In this document: positions 24,901 through 35,094 of the stretch, one piece after another
How positions within the stretch are numbered: position 1 is the stretch's first letter
Layout of the letters: the number at the start of each line of letters is the position of its first letter
DNA from: Plectrocnemia conspersa
Lineage: Eukaryota > Arthropoda > Insecta > Trichoptera > Polycentropodidae
NCBI GenBank assembly: GCA_009617715.1
Contig: VTFK01000014.1
Coordinates: 1,488,001 to 1,552,000, forward strand
DNA length: 64,000 nucleotides
Direction: 5' to 3'
Translations under genes and position numbers: made by a program
Notes under the pieces: generated by a model
Told to the model about the DNA's origin: nothing
The model's input: the letters and a program-made list of their open reading frames with translations, nothing else
Databases searched by the model: none

Positions 24901-24960
24901 GTTTGCCATAAGCATTTAATTTTACGACTAGCAACATTACGCGTGTTCGCTCCCTGGCAA
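21902..24960. other. Intergenic span upstream of RpL10Ab
   Basis: Mostly AT-rich. At about 22140-22350 the plus strand reads a stop-broken SWKEVLFNSEKHCLFY, which distantly resembles the W..V.FSDE block of Tc1/mariner transposases but is too weak to call. At 24427-24537 a 12-bp inverted pair (ACGCTCAG[A/G]AAC) may mark a small MITE. A perfect AT palindrome AATATTAAATATATATTTAA lies near 24050. No gene is supported. Confidence 0.35.
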
Positions 24961-24970
24961 CAAAATTATA

Positions 24971-24978
24971 TCCTTTCC
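24971..24978 (+). promoter_or_regulatory. TCT/TOP-type polypyrimidine initiator of RpL10Ab
   Basis: TCCTTTCC fits the YYC(+1)TTTYY initiator of ribosomal protein genes, placing transcription start at about 24973 and giving a 45-nt 5' UTR. There is no TATA box at the expected distance. Such initiators give TOP mRNAs whose translation follows growth signalling. The assignment is by match and position. Confidence 0.7.
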
Positions 24979-25017
24979 TTCGCGTGACGTTAACCGGCCG
25001 GACCGCTAGCATCTGCC

Positions 25018-26401
25018 ATGTCGTAAGTAAATCTTTGAATATCTTATCAATCCTTATAATTAACCGATATATTTTACTCGTAATTATAGTTATAAACGTT
25101 TAAAACATCAACTAAACTATTATTTCGCATTTATTCTAAAATTTATATGAATTTACACGATGTCAAATTTTGAGGTTATATTTTTTCTAAATGGTTCTGT
25201 TTCTATGTTATATAAAAAAATCATAGTATATGAATATTTACTATCCCTAAATATATGCCATTTGCTAATAGAATTATGTATTAAAATTGACACATGTCTT
25301 TTCAGGTCGAAAGTGTCGAGGGACACCCTCTATGAGGGCGTCAACGCCGTCCTGCAATATGCAAAGGACAACAAGAAAAACTTTTTGGAGACGGTGGAAC
25401 TTCAAATTGGCCTGAAGAATTACGATCCCCAGAAGGACAAGCGTTTCTCTGGCACCGTCAAGTACGTTAACCTGATACAATAATCCATTCGGATGAGTCG
25501 TTATCAGGTAGTCCGTCTTCGACTGACGGACCTTTATCCAGGGTCTTAAAACAATTGGAGAGGTTTGTGTTTAATCACTTACCGAGCGCTAAATTGCCCT
25601 GAAAAGGGCGACGAAGCGTCGTGAAGTAGGTATTTGCACAACCGATCGACAAATCTTATCTAATTAACACTATTTCTATATAAGCTATATGACAGAATAT
25701 TTATATATGATAATTCTTTCTATAGATTGAAGTACATTCCCCGACCAAAGATGCAGGTGTGCGTTTTGGGAGATCAGCAACATTGCGACGAAGCCAAGGT
25801 TAATAATGTACCATGGATGGACGCCGAAGGATTGAAGAAACTCAACAAGAACAAGAAGCTTGTTAAGAAACTGGCCAAGAAGTAATAACCTTTTTAATAT
25901 TTTTAAATATCAATCAGTATTTCAAAATGATGTTTAAACACTCAAGTTTGCATGTATTAACTTAATCATGTGTGTTGATACAAGTATTCTGATCCATATC
26001 TAAATATTTTTGTTTTGGTTTCTATAGTAAAGATCTGGTTTAATTTGCTTTTATTTGTTTTCAGATACGATGCTTTCTTGGCGTCCGAGTCGCTCATTAA
26101 ACAGATCCCTCGTCTTTTGGGTCCCGGTCTTAACAAAGCCGGTAAATTCCCCGGTCTCCTTTCCCATCAGGAGTCGATGAACATGAAGGTCGATGAAGTC
26201 AAGGCTACCATCAAGTTCCAGATGAAGAAGGTTTTGTGCTTGTCTGTTGCCTGCGGAAACGTAGCCATGACTCCCGACGAGCTCGCCCAGAACGTCCACT
26301 TGGCTATCAACTTCCTCGTATCCCTGCTCAAGAAGCACTGGCAGAATGTGCGCTCATTGCACATGAAGTCGACCATGGGCCCGCCCCAGCGACTTTATTA
26401 A
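25018..26401 (+). CDS. RpL10Ab: Ribosomal protein L10Ab (uL1), complete, four exons
   Basis: Structural protein of the large cytosolic ribosomal subunit, at the L1 stalk, where it helps move deacylated tRNA out of the E site. Coding exons are 25018-25022, 25306-25461, 25726-25881 and 26065-26401, with GT-AG introns of 283, 264 and 183 bp. The joined product is 217 residues, the usual animal length. It begins [14 protein letters not shown] and ends [12 protein letters not shown]. Family blocks [54 protein letters not shown] and [20 protein letters not shown] are all intact. The first intron follows two bases after the ATG codon, so the start exon is almost entirely untranslated. GC content is far above the surroundings. 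Frames overlapping the exons on either strand are shadows. Intron 2 carries a probable snoRNA. Confidence 0.98.
25485..25643 (+). ncRNA. Probable H/ACA box snoRNA in RpL10Ab intron 2
   Basis: The 264-bp intron holds the two-hairpin, two-box layout of an H/ACA guide RNA. The 5' hairpin has a perfect 7-bp apical stem GTCCGTC/GACGGAC (25511-25517 with 25525-25531) and a basal GGAT/ATCC helix (25491-25494 with 25536-25539). An ANANNA H box, AAAACA, lies at 25548-25553. The 3' hairpin has GCCCT/AGGGC capped by GAAA (25596-25609), a GCGCT/AGCGT helix, and a basal ACTTAC/GTAGGT helix (25577-25582 with 25626-25631). An ACA box at 25638-25640 is followed by three nucleotides before the predicted 3' end. 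Such RNAs guide pseudouridylation, and ribosomal protein introns are common hosts. The rRNA target was not worked out. Confidence 0.6.
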
Positions 26402-26427
26402 ATGTTTTTACATCTTAAACTTTTAAC

Positions 26428-26433
26428 AATAAA
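26428..26433 (+). terminator. Poly(A) signal of RpL10Ab
   Basis: AATAAA occurs 27 nt after the stop codon, giving a very short 3' UTR as is usual for ribosomal protein genes. Confidence 0.75.
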
Positions 26434-26929
26434 AAAATGATAACTGATTCGATTGTTTGATTTTTATATACCCTTTTCAAATTCAAGACAAGTACATTGT
26501 TATGTTAAGAATTTAAAGGATAATATTGATAAAGGACTTCTTCGAACAGGATTTAATAAAGTATAGAATTTTAATTAAGAATTTAAAACACAGTAAGCCT
26601 GATAAACAGTAAATTCTGTTTAGATATTTTACTAAAACTTGTAAAGAGCATGGTTACAGTGATAGTTAATAGTTACAGTAAATTAATAATGATAAAAACT
26701 GAATTACGAATTTACAAAAATAGTTAAAGTAATAACTATAACGACTGATTATTTTGATCTGAATTTTTTAAATTTGACATTTATATGGCACGATTATTTG
26801 TGAACACCATATTTGCTCAAAAAAGTGACAATTTACTCTAAATTACCAAGAATAATTGTAGTGATACAGATAGTGGAAGTGACCTTATCCCATCGAACAA
26901 AGGAAAGAGATGTGTATTCCAGCTAAGAT

Positions 26930-28660
26930 GATAAAAATTTGTTCATTTCGCAAAATATAAGACATTCAACATTACAGATTTGACAAAAAACTGGCATTTA
27001 TTATCTAATAACATTTTACAACAAAAAATCAATTTTTCTATTGGAAACAAAATAGTTGGGCCGAATATTCCAAGTTGTTTGGAGCCTGCTGACTATTCTC
27101 AGCAATTTTTCACAAATTCCTTGCTAAGTAAAATCTTTGCTGAAACAAACTGATATGCAAATGCTAAAATTGAAAAAAATGAGTCCATTAAATAGCTTGT
27201 GGTGGACCACACAGATGCCCACGTTTGTAAAGGAGTTGATACTCGCGTAATTACTGTGACCAAAAGTGAGTATTTAACAATAGTGCCATTACACAAAGGC
27301 TCTCTAAAGGGCTCCCTGATAAATAATATAATATAAATATATCTTTGTTATGAAACGGACACAGGAAATAATATAACACCGTACGGTCACAACATTCCAT
27401 ACACAATTTTTCGACCTTGGAGATATCAATCAAGCAAATGTCACTTTCTAAAGGCGTATACTTATTTCGTTGTTTCTAAGAAGCGACAGCAGCGACTGGC
27501 TGGATGATTGCTGCATGATTGTAATTGGTGAACAAGCATTGCAGCCTTGAATACATAAGTGCAGTCATAGCCGGTCACTCGGCAGACACTCGAAGAGACT
27601 AGCAGATGCGCGCCCGCCCGCGGACAACATACTGTTATGGGCGCCCATATCCTGAGAAAGACATAACCATTCGAGCACAACAACAGAAAGGGAACAACCT
27701 CCGCAATACACCTGCTGTCACGCTACCTACAAGACCTCTGAAGAACTTCTACCGACAACATCCTGCACCAGCTTCTCCACCACTGTTCGGAGAAAACATC
27801 TCGTCCATCATCCTCTGTCGCAATATGTGATATAATCTAATAAAGTTATCACTAGTTTTCACCTGTGTCTTACTGACTGCAAAGTCTCCCCCACAGGGTA
27901 CAAAACCCGAAAAACCCAATGTGAAATTAATGAAAAGATATGCAAGATAAAGAATTTAAAGTCTTTTTAGACTTTTAATTTAAATAAGCCAACTTAATGG
28001 GTTATTAGTTTGTATGTTTTAGCTAATTCTAGCTGTGGCTATATATATATATTCATTTATTCCTTATTATGTCTCACTTACAACTGAAAAACTAATAAAA
28101 CCCGATCTGCAATTTACATCCAGAATCGTTTTGTAATTATATACCAATTTCTTGCAAATAATTCCAGGAGCAGAAGGTTATCACACATACACCGACCGAT
28201 TTTATACTAGCCTTCCGCTTTCTGATGAATTGCTCAAGTTAAAAACACATTATTTTTCAAAAAGGCTAAATTAAAACAAAGCGAAATAATAGCGTATGGA
28301 AGTCATAATGTTATGGTTCTTGCTTGGAAAGATAAGAGAGTAGTCACAATGCTAAGCAATTGGCATTCTAACGAATTTTAAATTGTCAAAAGAATAAGAA
28401 GAGGTGGAATAGAAGAAGACATTATTAAACCAGAAATGGTCTTAAATTATTCAAAATATATGGGAGCTGTCGATAGAACAGATCACTATACTTCTTTATA
28501 CTGCTTCCTAAAGAAAACATTGAAATGGTAGCGTAATCCCTTTTTTTGGGGCTTAGAAGTTGCGGTTACTCAGACACAGCACAGTTAGCAGTTATAGTGA
28601 GAATGGTATTTAGTAACTTCACAGTAAAATAAGATTTACTCTGCAAGAAAGATGAATAAT
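26930..28660 (+). pseudogene. piggyBac-like transposase remnant, split by an LTR
   Basis: Two parts of one decayed DDE transposase of the piggyBac family (DDE_Tnp_1_7) lie on either side of an LTR. The N-terminal part (about 27000-27190) reads EPADYSQQFFTNSLLSKIFA, ETN, a stop, then YANAKIEKN, the family's block before the catalytic core. The C-terminal part (about 27985-28600) reads SSCGYIY, then TYTDRFYTSLPLSDELLKL, then VLAWKDKRVVTMLSNWHSN, YSKYMGAVDRTDHYTSLYC and KKTLKW followed by a stop. These are the conserved Y.DRFYTS, W.DKR.V..LS and YN..MG.VD..D blocks. Stops and frame changes throughout show it is inactive. The element ends and TTAA duplications were not located. Confidence 0.75.
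27198..27895 (+). mobile_element. LTR (probably solo) inserted in the piggyBac remnant
   Basis: The segment starts TGTGGTGGACCACACAG and ends CTCCCCCACA, a TG...CA layout. Its 3' half (27435-27895) aligns with 11930-12300, and its start resembles 12686-12720. It contains a GC-rich central part, a poly(A)-type AATAAAG near 27839 and no reading frame of a retrotransposon. piggyBac sequence resumes on the far side, so the insertion is younger. A clean target duplication was not seen at these borders, so the exact ends are approximate. The open frames at 27462-27683 and 27606-27830 are inside the LTR and are not genes. Confidence 0.6.
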
Positions 28661-28674
28661 TTTCAAACTTGACC

Positions 28675-30341
28675 TTGTCCTTGCACTGTATTATCCATCA
28701 GAAAGCTTTGCGTGTCAAAATACTGCCGTTTGGACACGTTATGAAAGTTGTTACGAAAATAATCAACTCTATTCGAGCAGCCCCTTTGCAGCACTGCCTT
28801 TCAATGCCCTTTAGAAGACACTAAAGATAAAGAATGTGATCTCATCCTCCATACCAGGGCCGTAGAGTCGTTGGAAATTTTTCCCGACTCCGAATTTTTA
28901 GTAAGGTCCAACTCAGACTCTGACTCTGAATTTTTCGATTAGATAATCTTAAAATATTATATTTATTTTTAATTATTTCATTTATTTATTTTCATGTAAA
29001 TAACATAAAAGAAAAAAGAACAAAAAATAATTATAATAATATTTCTTAGGATTAGTGCTGGCCATTGTATGTGTCTACGTGTGACAGCGCCGGCCGGTGG
29101 CCAGTTGGCTGTTGTAGGGTATTTGATTAAGCGCATAATAACTTTTGTTTACTTCATATTACCTATTTAAAACCCATGGCGCACGACGAATAATTAAAAA
29201 AATATTGGTTGGGGTGGAAACGGTTAAAAAAGAGTAAGAGTCAGTCAATTTTTTATGACATCGCTTAAAATGCTCGGACTCCACAGCCCTGCTGCATACT
29301 GAAGTACGTTGGCTCAATAAAGATAAAGTTCCTCCAAAAATTTGCAAGCTTAATTGAAATTATAAAAATATATTTTAACCGCAAAAATTTAAATTTTGCT
29401 GAATTAACTGACTCTTGCTTGGTGATGGATTAGGAATTTTTTACAGAGATCATAAAATAATTGAATTCTTTGCACTTGGAGTTGCAGGAAAAAACAAACA
29501 CATAGCTAACATTATAGGCTCTGTAAGCTCATTTAAATCAAAATTGGTTTTGTGGATTTCACTTCTGTAGATCAAGAGTCTCATGCATTTCCCAAATATA
29601 AAGGAAATGGCAGGTAACAATGAATTCAACGTGGCATTATTTGTTACGCACCTTCAAGTGCTTCAAGGATAATTTGAAAAGAGATTTAAGCAGTTTACTA
29701 TTATCGAGCCAATGATTTCATTTTTCATCAATCCTTTTACTTGTCAAATAAATATAATGGAAATAGCTACATACCTTGCAGAGCTTGTTCAAGTGAAGGT
29801 AGAAAAGCTGGAGCTAGAAATTTTGGATTTTTAGAATAATATTATCTTCAATATCAAATGAGGACATATGGAATACTGAGGACAAAAAAAATTCCATTCT
29901 TAAAAAAGAAGCATATAAGAAAAAAACATTTTTTGGTTCCACATGTCTTTGTGAGTCATTGTTTTCAAACATGAATTAAATAAAATCAAAATATAGATCT
30001 CGACTCACCGATTAGTATCTTTATGACTGTTTACTAATAGGAATATCATCATACTCCTAATTCTGAGGCACTGGTCAATTAACTGCAATGCCAAATATCA
30101 CACTGACTTTGAGATTGATTTTATAATTTTTATATAACGTTGACTTTGTATATATGAGGTAACCATGACGTGTATTTATTTTACAGAATATAAACAAAAA
30201 AATATATATTTAAATTATTTTTTGTGTATTTATTATTACCTATGTCCAACTATAAATTTGCTTTGATAAAATGGGTGGTTCCCGCTGCCCTACCTATAAT
30301 TTAGAATGTGCTCTAGGGTTTAAAAAGGTTGGAAGCCCCTG
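28675..30341 (+). pseudogene. hAT transposase remnant (ZBED5/FAM200-like) with 3' terminus
   Basis: Broken plus-strand reading gives, in order: LHCIIHQKALRVKILPFGHV with MKVVTKIINSIRAAPLQH (about 28680-28800); the split block HTEVRWLNKDKVP, interrupted by the MITE at 28855-29291; NIIGSVSSFKSKLVLWISLL near 29500; FPNIKEMAGNNEFN near 29590; a PF..E..TYL stretch near 29740; and FGSTCLCESLFSNMN near 29935. This order matches the domesticated-hAT proteins such as ZBED5, FAM200 and GTF2IRD2. The element appears to end with GGTTGGAAGCCCCTG at 30327-30341, a typical hAT terminus. Many stops; inactive. The 5' end abuts the piggyBac remnant. Confidence 0.75.
28855..29291. mobile_element. 437-bp hAT MITE (CAGGGCTGTGGAGTC type), copy 1
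   Basis: Starts CAGGGCCGTAGAGTCG and ends CGGACTCCACAGCCCTG, inverted repeats of the widespread CAGGGCTGTGGAGTCGGAGTC hAT family. Flanking 8-mers CTCCATAC (28847-28854) and CTGCATAC (29292-29299) match at seven of eight positions. It splits the hAT transposase codons for LHTEVRWLN, so it inserted after that element. Body blocks (AATAACTTTTGTTTACTTCA, GGCGCA[C/T]GACGAA) are shared with copy 2 at 46535. Confidence 0.88.
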
Positions 30342-30344
30342 CAC

Positions 30345-32940
30345 TAGATGATTGCGCTTGTTCATTTGTGATTGAAAATGATTTCTTTAAAAAATATAAA
30401 TTGTTCCAAATATTTTCAATTGTTGCACAGCTTGCATTTTTGTTGTGACTGCGTGCTTGAACATGAACCGAAGCGAAATAAACCGGTAGTTTTTTTCTTT
30501 CCTTCCGGCTTTCGTTCCGACGAAAATAACGGTAGCCCTCATAAGATACGCTAACTAAGAAAATTAATTACGTACATGTGTTTGAATTTTTAGTTAACGT
30601 CAATAATTGCAACGTATGTGATTCTTTAGCTGAACACGTCTAAAAACTTTGTATGGAATGTAATATACTCTACATTTTTGCATTCAAACATTTGCCATTT
30701 TATCGATCCTATTAAGATATCCTATGCAAATTTAACGTTACCAATAACTGCCGTAAAATTAGACATAAAAAAACACTTTCTAAAAACTTTTTATAGAACT
30801 CAATGTATAATATAATTTTTTTCCATTACCTTGTATCAGCATCTGTATTTTCATTATTAATGGATTACCTCTTATAACCAGTAAAATATTATCAATTCTT
30901 TTAATTGTATTTTATATAATAAAAAATTGTACAAATTCTAAAAAATATTATCAACAAAATTAATTTGAGTAGCAAAGACTTGAACCATTTTCCTAAATAT
31001 TACATATAAAGCTCTGGTTCACAACAGCAATTAATATATTATAATAATTAGCACTACTGTTGGCAAACAATTCCCAAACTCTTGACTTCTTGTCCAATTT
31101 CCGCCAGGACATCCGTATTGTTAAAACTTTTTTATTTTTTTTTATATTTTTAACTCTCAAGTCACTAACTAATAGGTTTTCAAAGTAGCTTTATTTTAGC
31201 TTACAATTCTGACCAGCTTAATGTCTGGACATTAAATTTATTGATCTGGTAACCTTAATTGTAAAAATGTATCACTTTTTGCGACAGAGATTAAATTACT
31301 CATTTTATATTTAGAAATACGGTGAAATCGTTGTTTTGCCCTTTTTCTTATACCAAATATTCAAAGATGAATTCTAATAATGTTAATATTTTTAATTATA
31401 AAGCTAAGTATTAGGCTCTAAATTATTATAATGGTTTGAAAGTATACAGCTATTTGTCACGCATATCTGTTCGCGTTACTTCGTTACGTTTACTCTATAT
31501 AATACTATTTTCAATTATAACTAAATTAAATTATATATATGAAAACTTATGCGCTGATTTAAAATACATTATACAATTGTTTGCAACGATTTTATTAAAT
31601 TATTTAATCGACAATAGCAAAAAAATATGCATATGTATCCAAATTACAAGAATATATTTTATCATCACAACATCAGCAGCGATGAAATTTTTGTAGCGAT
31701 CTATATAATTCATTATAACAAAATTATGGTTGTATCGTAACAACTCAGCTTTTAATAAGCTCAAAATTAACTATGCATCATAGTAATAGTGTTGACAGAT
31801 TTATTGTATAAATAACCTAATGATACAACTGAAATCAGAATATTATTTCACATATAAATCGAGTTATCATATCCTTTTTTGCAACTAATAAATTAAACTA
31901 ATGAAAGTTCTAAATAAAAGTTTCTAACTAATAAATTAATCTAATGAAGGCAATAATTAGTAGGTCAAGTCCAAATAAAATCGTGTCGGAAAATATCAGA
32001 AGAAGAAGTACAGACAGATGTCGCATTTATAATTTCTTTATAATTAATAATATTATTATAATAATATTACATAATATTATCTACAGGTGCAATTGATATA
32101 CTCGTACAATCAAATTTAAGTGTCTATAATTCGTTTTATTTAACATTCACTTTGAGGCTTATCTCATATTTCACAATGGTATTTCATTGATCTGCTTGTG
32201 CCGAGCATAATTGTCATGGACGTCTTCAAATAAGTAAATGATATTCCCTATTTCCTCATAAAAAATGTATAGTAACATTTCTAATTTCTCTAAATTTGCT
32301 TAAAATATAGAAAAGAAAAAAAAAAGAAAAATGTATATCGAATGTATACCCGCATATTGTAATTTAGAGCAAATTGGTGGGGGCGTAAACCCAAAGTTGC
32401 CATCTCTTTTTCACTTATCAATAATGACGAAATGGATCGACATCAAAGTGACTCTGTTAAAAAAAACGGAATACATTATAAACTATTTCCTTAATTATGT
32501 GAATGTTGACTTATTGTGTTGACATCTGACTTAGTTGCAAGCCCAACCAAACAAGTTGACCCTAAAACACCTTAATAATGATAATGAACTGCCGATATGC
32601 GAATGACAGATCCACCAGTTGTACTAATTTCAGCGTAACAGCAATAACAAGACTATTGTCAACTGAAAAAAATATTCTGAGCATCTGTCAATTTTTTTTA
32701 CAATTTAATATAAATTCTGACCATTTATTCTAGCCGTTTATTTTCTGACTTTTTAATATAAATTCTTACCTATGTAATGTACATTCTGACCACAACCGTA
32801 TTAAAATTCTGACCCGAAAATTTCTCATAAAACTATTAATAATATAAAATGTCTAAAGCATTTTAGAGTGATGCCAAACATGAATAAGATAATATCGAGT
32901 CGACCTCCGTTATCAATCACTGCAGCGATAATAGGGGTTG
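30345..32940. other. Intergenic between RpL10Ab and Unc-76
   Basis: AT-rich. A fragment of repeat family R lies at about 31960-32025 (shared TCAGAAGAAGAAGTACAGAC, AGATGTCGCAT). A cluster of ATTCTGAC words occurs at 32650-32815. Short open frames at 30372-30554, 31436-31696 and 32331-32522 show no recognised domain. Confidence 0.4.
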
Positions 32941-32984
32941 GGGTGTAGCGTTCGCGCGGCGCGCCGTTTGAGAATCGCCCTTCG

Positions 32985-32996
32985 CGCGCATGCGCA
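32985..32996 (+). promoter_or_regulatory. NRF1/Ewg palindrome in the Unc-76 promoter
   Basis: CGCGCATGCGCA is a perfect match to YGCGCAYGCGCR, the site of NRF1 (Erect wing in flies). It lies in a CpG-rich block at 32940-33080, about 36 bp upstream of the putative start site. Erect wing controls neuronal genes, in keeping with the neuronal role of Unc-76. Confidence 0.65.
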
Positions 32997-33029
32997 CTCG
33001 CGGTCTCGCGGCTCGCGATAGGCGAAGTG

Positions 33030-33034
33030 TCAGT
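33030..33034 (+). promoter_or_regulatory. Putative TCAGT initiator of Unc-76
   Basis: TCAGT matches the arthropod initiator. With +1 at the A (33032) the 5' UTR would be 52 nt. There is no TATA box, in line with a CpG-rich dispersed promoter. Confidence 0.5.
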
Positions 33035-33083
33035 GTGCGTTCGGTGACGACGAGTGACGGTAGTGTGCGGTTTCACCCGCACG

Positions 33084-33529
33084 ATGCGGGACATCGCCAA
33101 TAAGATGGCAGAGCTCAAGTTCGAAGCTCCCCTGGCGCAGTTCGAAGAGGCCGACGAGTGGGGCTCGACCGAATTCCAACCCGTCAAATCCCAGCTGGAC
33201 ATGGACGCTCTCAACTACAACAACGTGCGCAACCTGAAGGAGCGCGAGGACGCGCAGCCGCAGAGCCTCGACGACTCCAACAAGACGGCCGACTCCAACA
33301 GGAACGCAAACAACAACCAGCCTACCGCCAACGCCAACGCCAACGTCAACCGCGGCCTGCAGGTCAACGTCTCGGACAACTTCAACGAGACCTTCTCCGG
33401 CTCCCTCGAGGACTTGGTCAACACGTTCGACGACAAGATCACCAAATGCTTCGGCAACTACGAGGAGTCCGTGGAGAAGCTGGCGCCGGTGCAAGTCAGG
33501 ACCCAGGAGGAGATCATGAACGAGTGCCA
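33084..33529 (+). CDS. Unc-76: FEZ-family protein Unc-76, first coding exon (partial)
   Basis: Unc-76/FEZ proteins are kinesin-1 cargo adaptors needed for axonal transport and axon bundling. The exon encodes about 148 residues. MAELKFEAPLAQFEEADEWG lies at the start, an Asn-rich low-complexity stretch (NRNANNNQPTANANANVN) at about residues 73-90, and the diagnostic FEZ N-terminal block SLEDLVNTFDDKITKCFGNY followed by EKLAPVQV near the end. Vertebrate FEZ1 has the same MEDLVNEFDEK...CF.NY...ENLAPV pattern. The exon ends in CA/GTGAGT at 33529. Two starts are possible: ATG 33084, or ATG 33105, which has the better context (AAGATGG) and gives the MAELKF start I would prefer. The coiled-coil C-terminal half is not in this window as far as I can see. 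Confidence 0.9.
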
Positions 33530-33640
33530 GTGAGTATTCGTTCGTATTATGCGCTGAAACAAAACCATCCCCTGAAGCAGCGCGACGCTAGCGCTGCGGC
33601 GGCGAAACTTTTAACTGTCAATTCACACCATAATACTATG

Positions 33641-33673
33641 GATTGGCCGATTGGCCGATTGGCGTTATCGATA
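33641..33673 (+). promoter_or_regulatory. Triple inverted CCAAT plus DRE cluster in intron 1
   Basis: Three consecutive GATTGGCC units (inverted CCAAT boxes, NF-Y type) are followed by TATCGATA at 33666-33673, the DREF element of insect housekeeping promoters. It lies 112 bp after the exon. It may serve an alternative promoter or an intronic enhancer. This is a motif match only. Confidence 0.35.
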
Positions 33674-33743
33674 TAAACAACCAATATAATATATATTCTT
33701 TAATTCCCATCATTCCGGGCTACTATGCCTATTTTTCGTTTAT

Positions 33744-34798
33744 GATTGACGCGTCCGCAATTTTTTTATTGCGACGCCATGTTGAATCTAGAAAAAATAA
33801 TTTTTCAAATCGACATTATGCGATAAAATAAAACAAATGAACGCCATAAAGGGTTCTATAGAGAGAGTATTTTCATGAAAGAAAGATTTTTGTTCTTGAC
33901 GATTTGAATGTAAACAATGGTATTTTCAGTAACCATGGCGTTTAAAATACGCATTGATTCGCCACTCCAGGCTATTTATAATCGCCCATTTATGTTTATT
34001 TTGCATTTGGTAATGATTGACGCGTCCGCCATTTTTTTATTGCAATGCCACATTGAATCAGCAAAAAAAATTACTATATATATATGTATGTATATTACAG
34101 ACAAAATGCTTTTAAAAACTAGTCAATGTATGCACTGTCAAATCATTTCAGTTACAATACATACAAAATAATTTATGAACAATGTAACTGCCTAGTTATT
34201 GTACGGTATTAAAAATTAAATAATTTATTTATTTAGTAGGTATTTTAAACCATTTATATAAGGTATATATTGTTGTCAATGTCAGTTACTCATGGGGTGT
34301 TCACTATTCTGACCAATACTATTTTTTATTGGCTCTACGATTAGGTTAGTTATCAAAGACACTTGTCTGTCAAATCTTGTTCATTGACGATATAACTAAC
34401 TCGCGTCAAAGAGTTAAAGCATACATTATCTAGTGAAAGTATACACAAAATGTACCTTTGTAAGGTTTAATTAAAACTCAAGAGTTAGTGCATACTTTGT
34501 TTAGTCATTGTTTACTTTATCCAAATTTAACACTTAAACTGAATCATATATATGTATATGTGCATTATGTATATAGAGAGAGGAAGAGTACTTTCATGAT
34601 TAAAATTTTATATGCATCTCTGACTTTCAACTAAGCTATATTTGCTGTATGGTCTTTTCAATACCATTGTGATTTATACATTTATGTATATTCTATAAAA
34701 GCATCAATTCAGGATTCCGAAAGCACCATTTATGCTTATTGTACATTTGTTTGTGATGGATGCGTCTGCCATTTTTTTTAATGCGACGCCATCTTGAA
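33744..34798 (+). repeat. Three direct copies of a CpG-containing intronic motif
   Basis: The block GATTGACGCGTCCGCCATTT, a T run, then ATTGCGACGCCAT..TTGAA occurs at 33744-33789, 34015-34059 and 34755-34798. Each copy is preceded by a similar ATTTATG-TTATTT lead-in, so the shared unit is about 70-80 bp. Spacing is about 271 and 740 bp. Copies differ by substitutions, so they are dispersed rather than satellite. No coding potential. Confidence 0.7.
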
Positions 34799-35094
34799 AA
34801 TTAAACCTCACATATTAAAATACGATGAAAACAAACCATCCATATTTTTTTTAAATACTGAATTTAAAACTATTTACTAAATTTAATAATTTACATTTAT
34901 TCCTAAAATAATCTACAAAAATAAATAATGTATTTCTGCGAATTATCCTATTAAATATTATAAAATTATATTTATTATTCTGAAGATAATCCTCAGATTT
35001 TTATTTCTGCAGGTTATCCTAGAATCAGTGGAATAATTTTAAAAGCATATTATTGCTATAAGACAGATATATTTTACAATTAGCCATTTCACCG

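Noticed and set aside
33030..33676. Long antisense and out-of-frame openings over the Unc-76 exon
   Set aside because: Shadows of a GC-rich coding exon. The real frame is identified by the FEZ block and the donor site.
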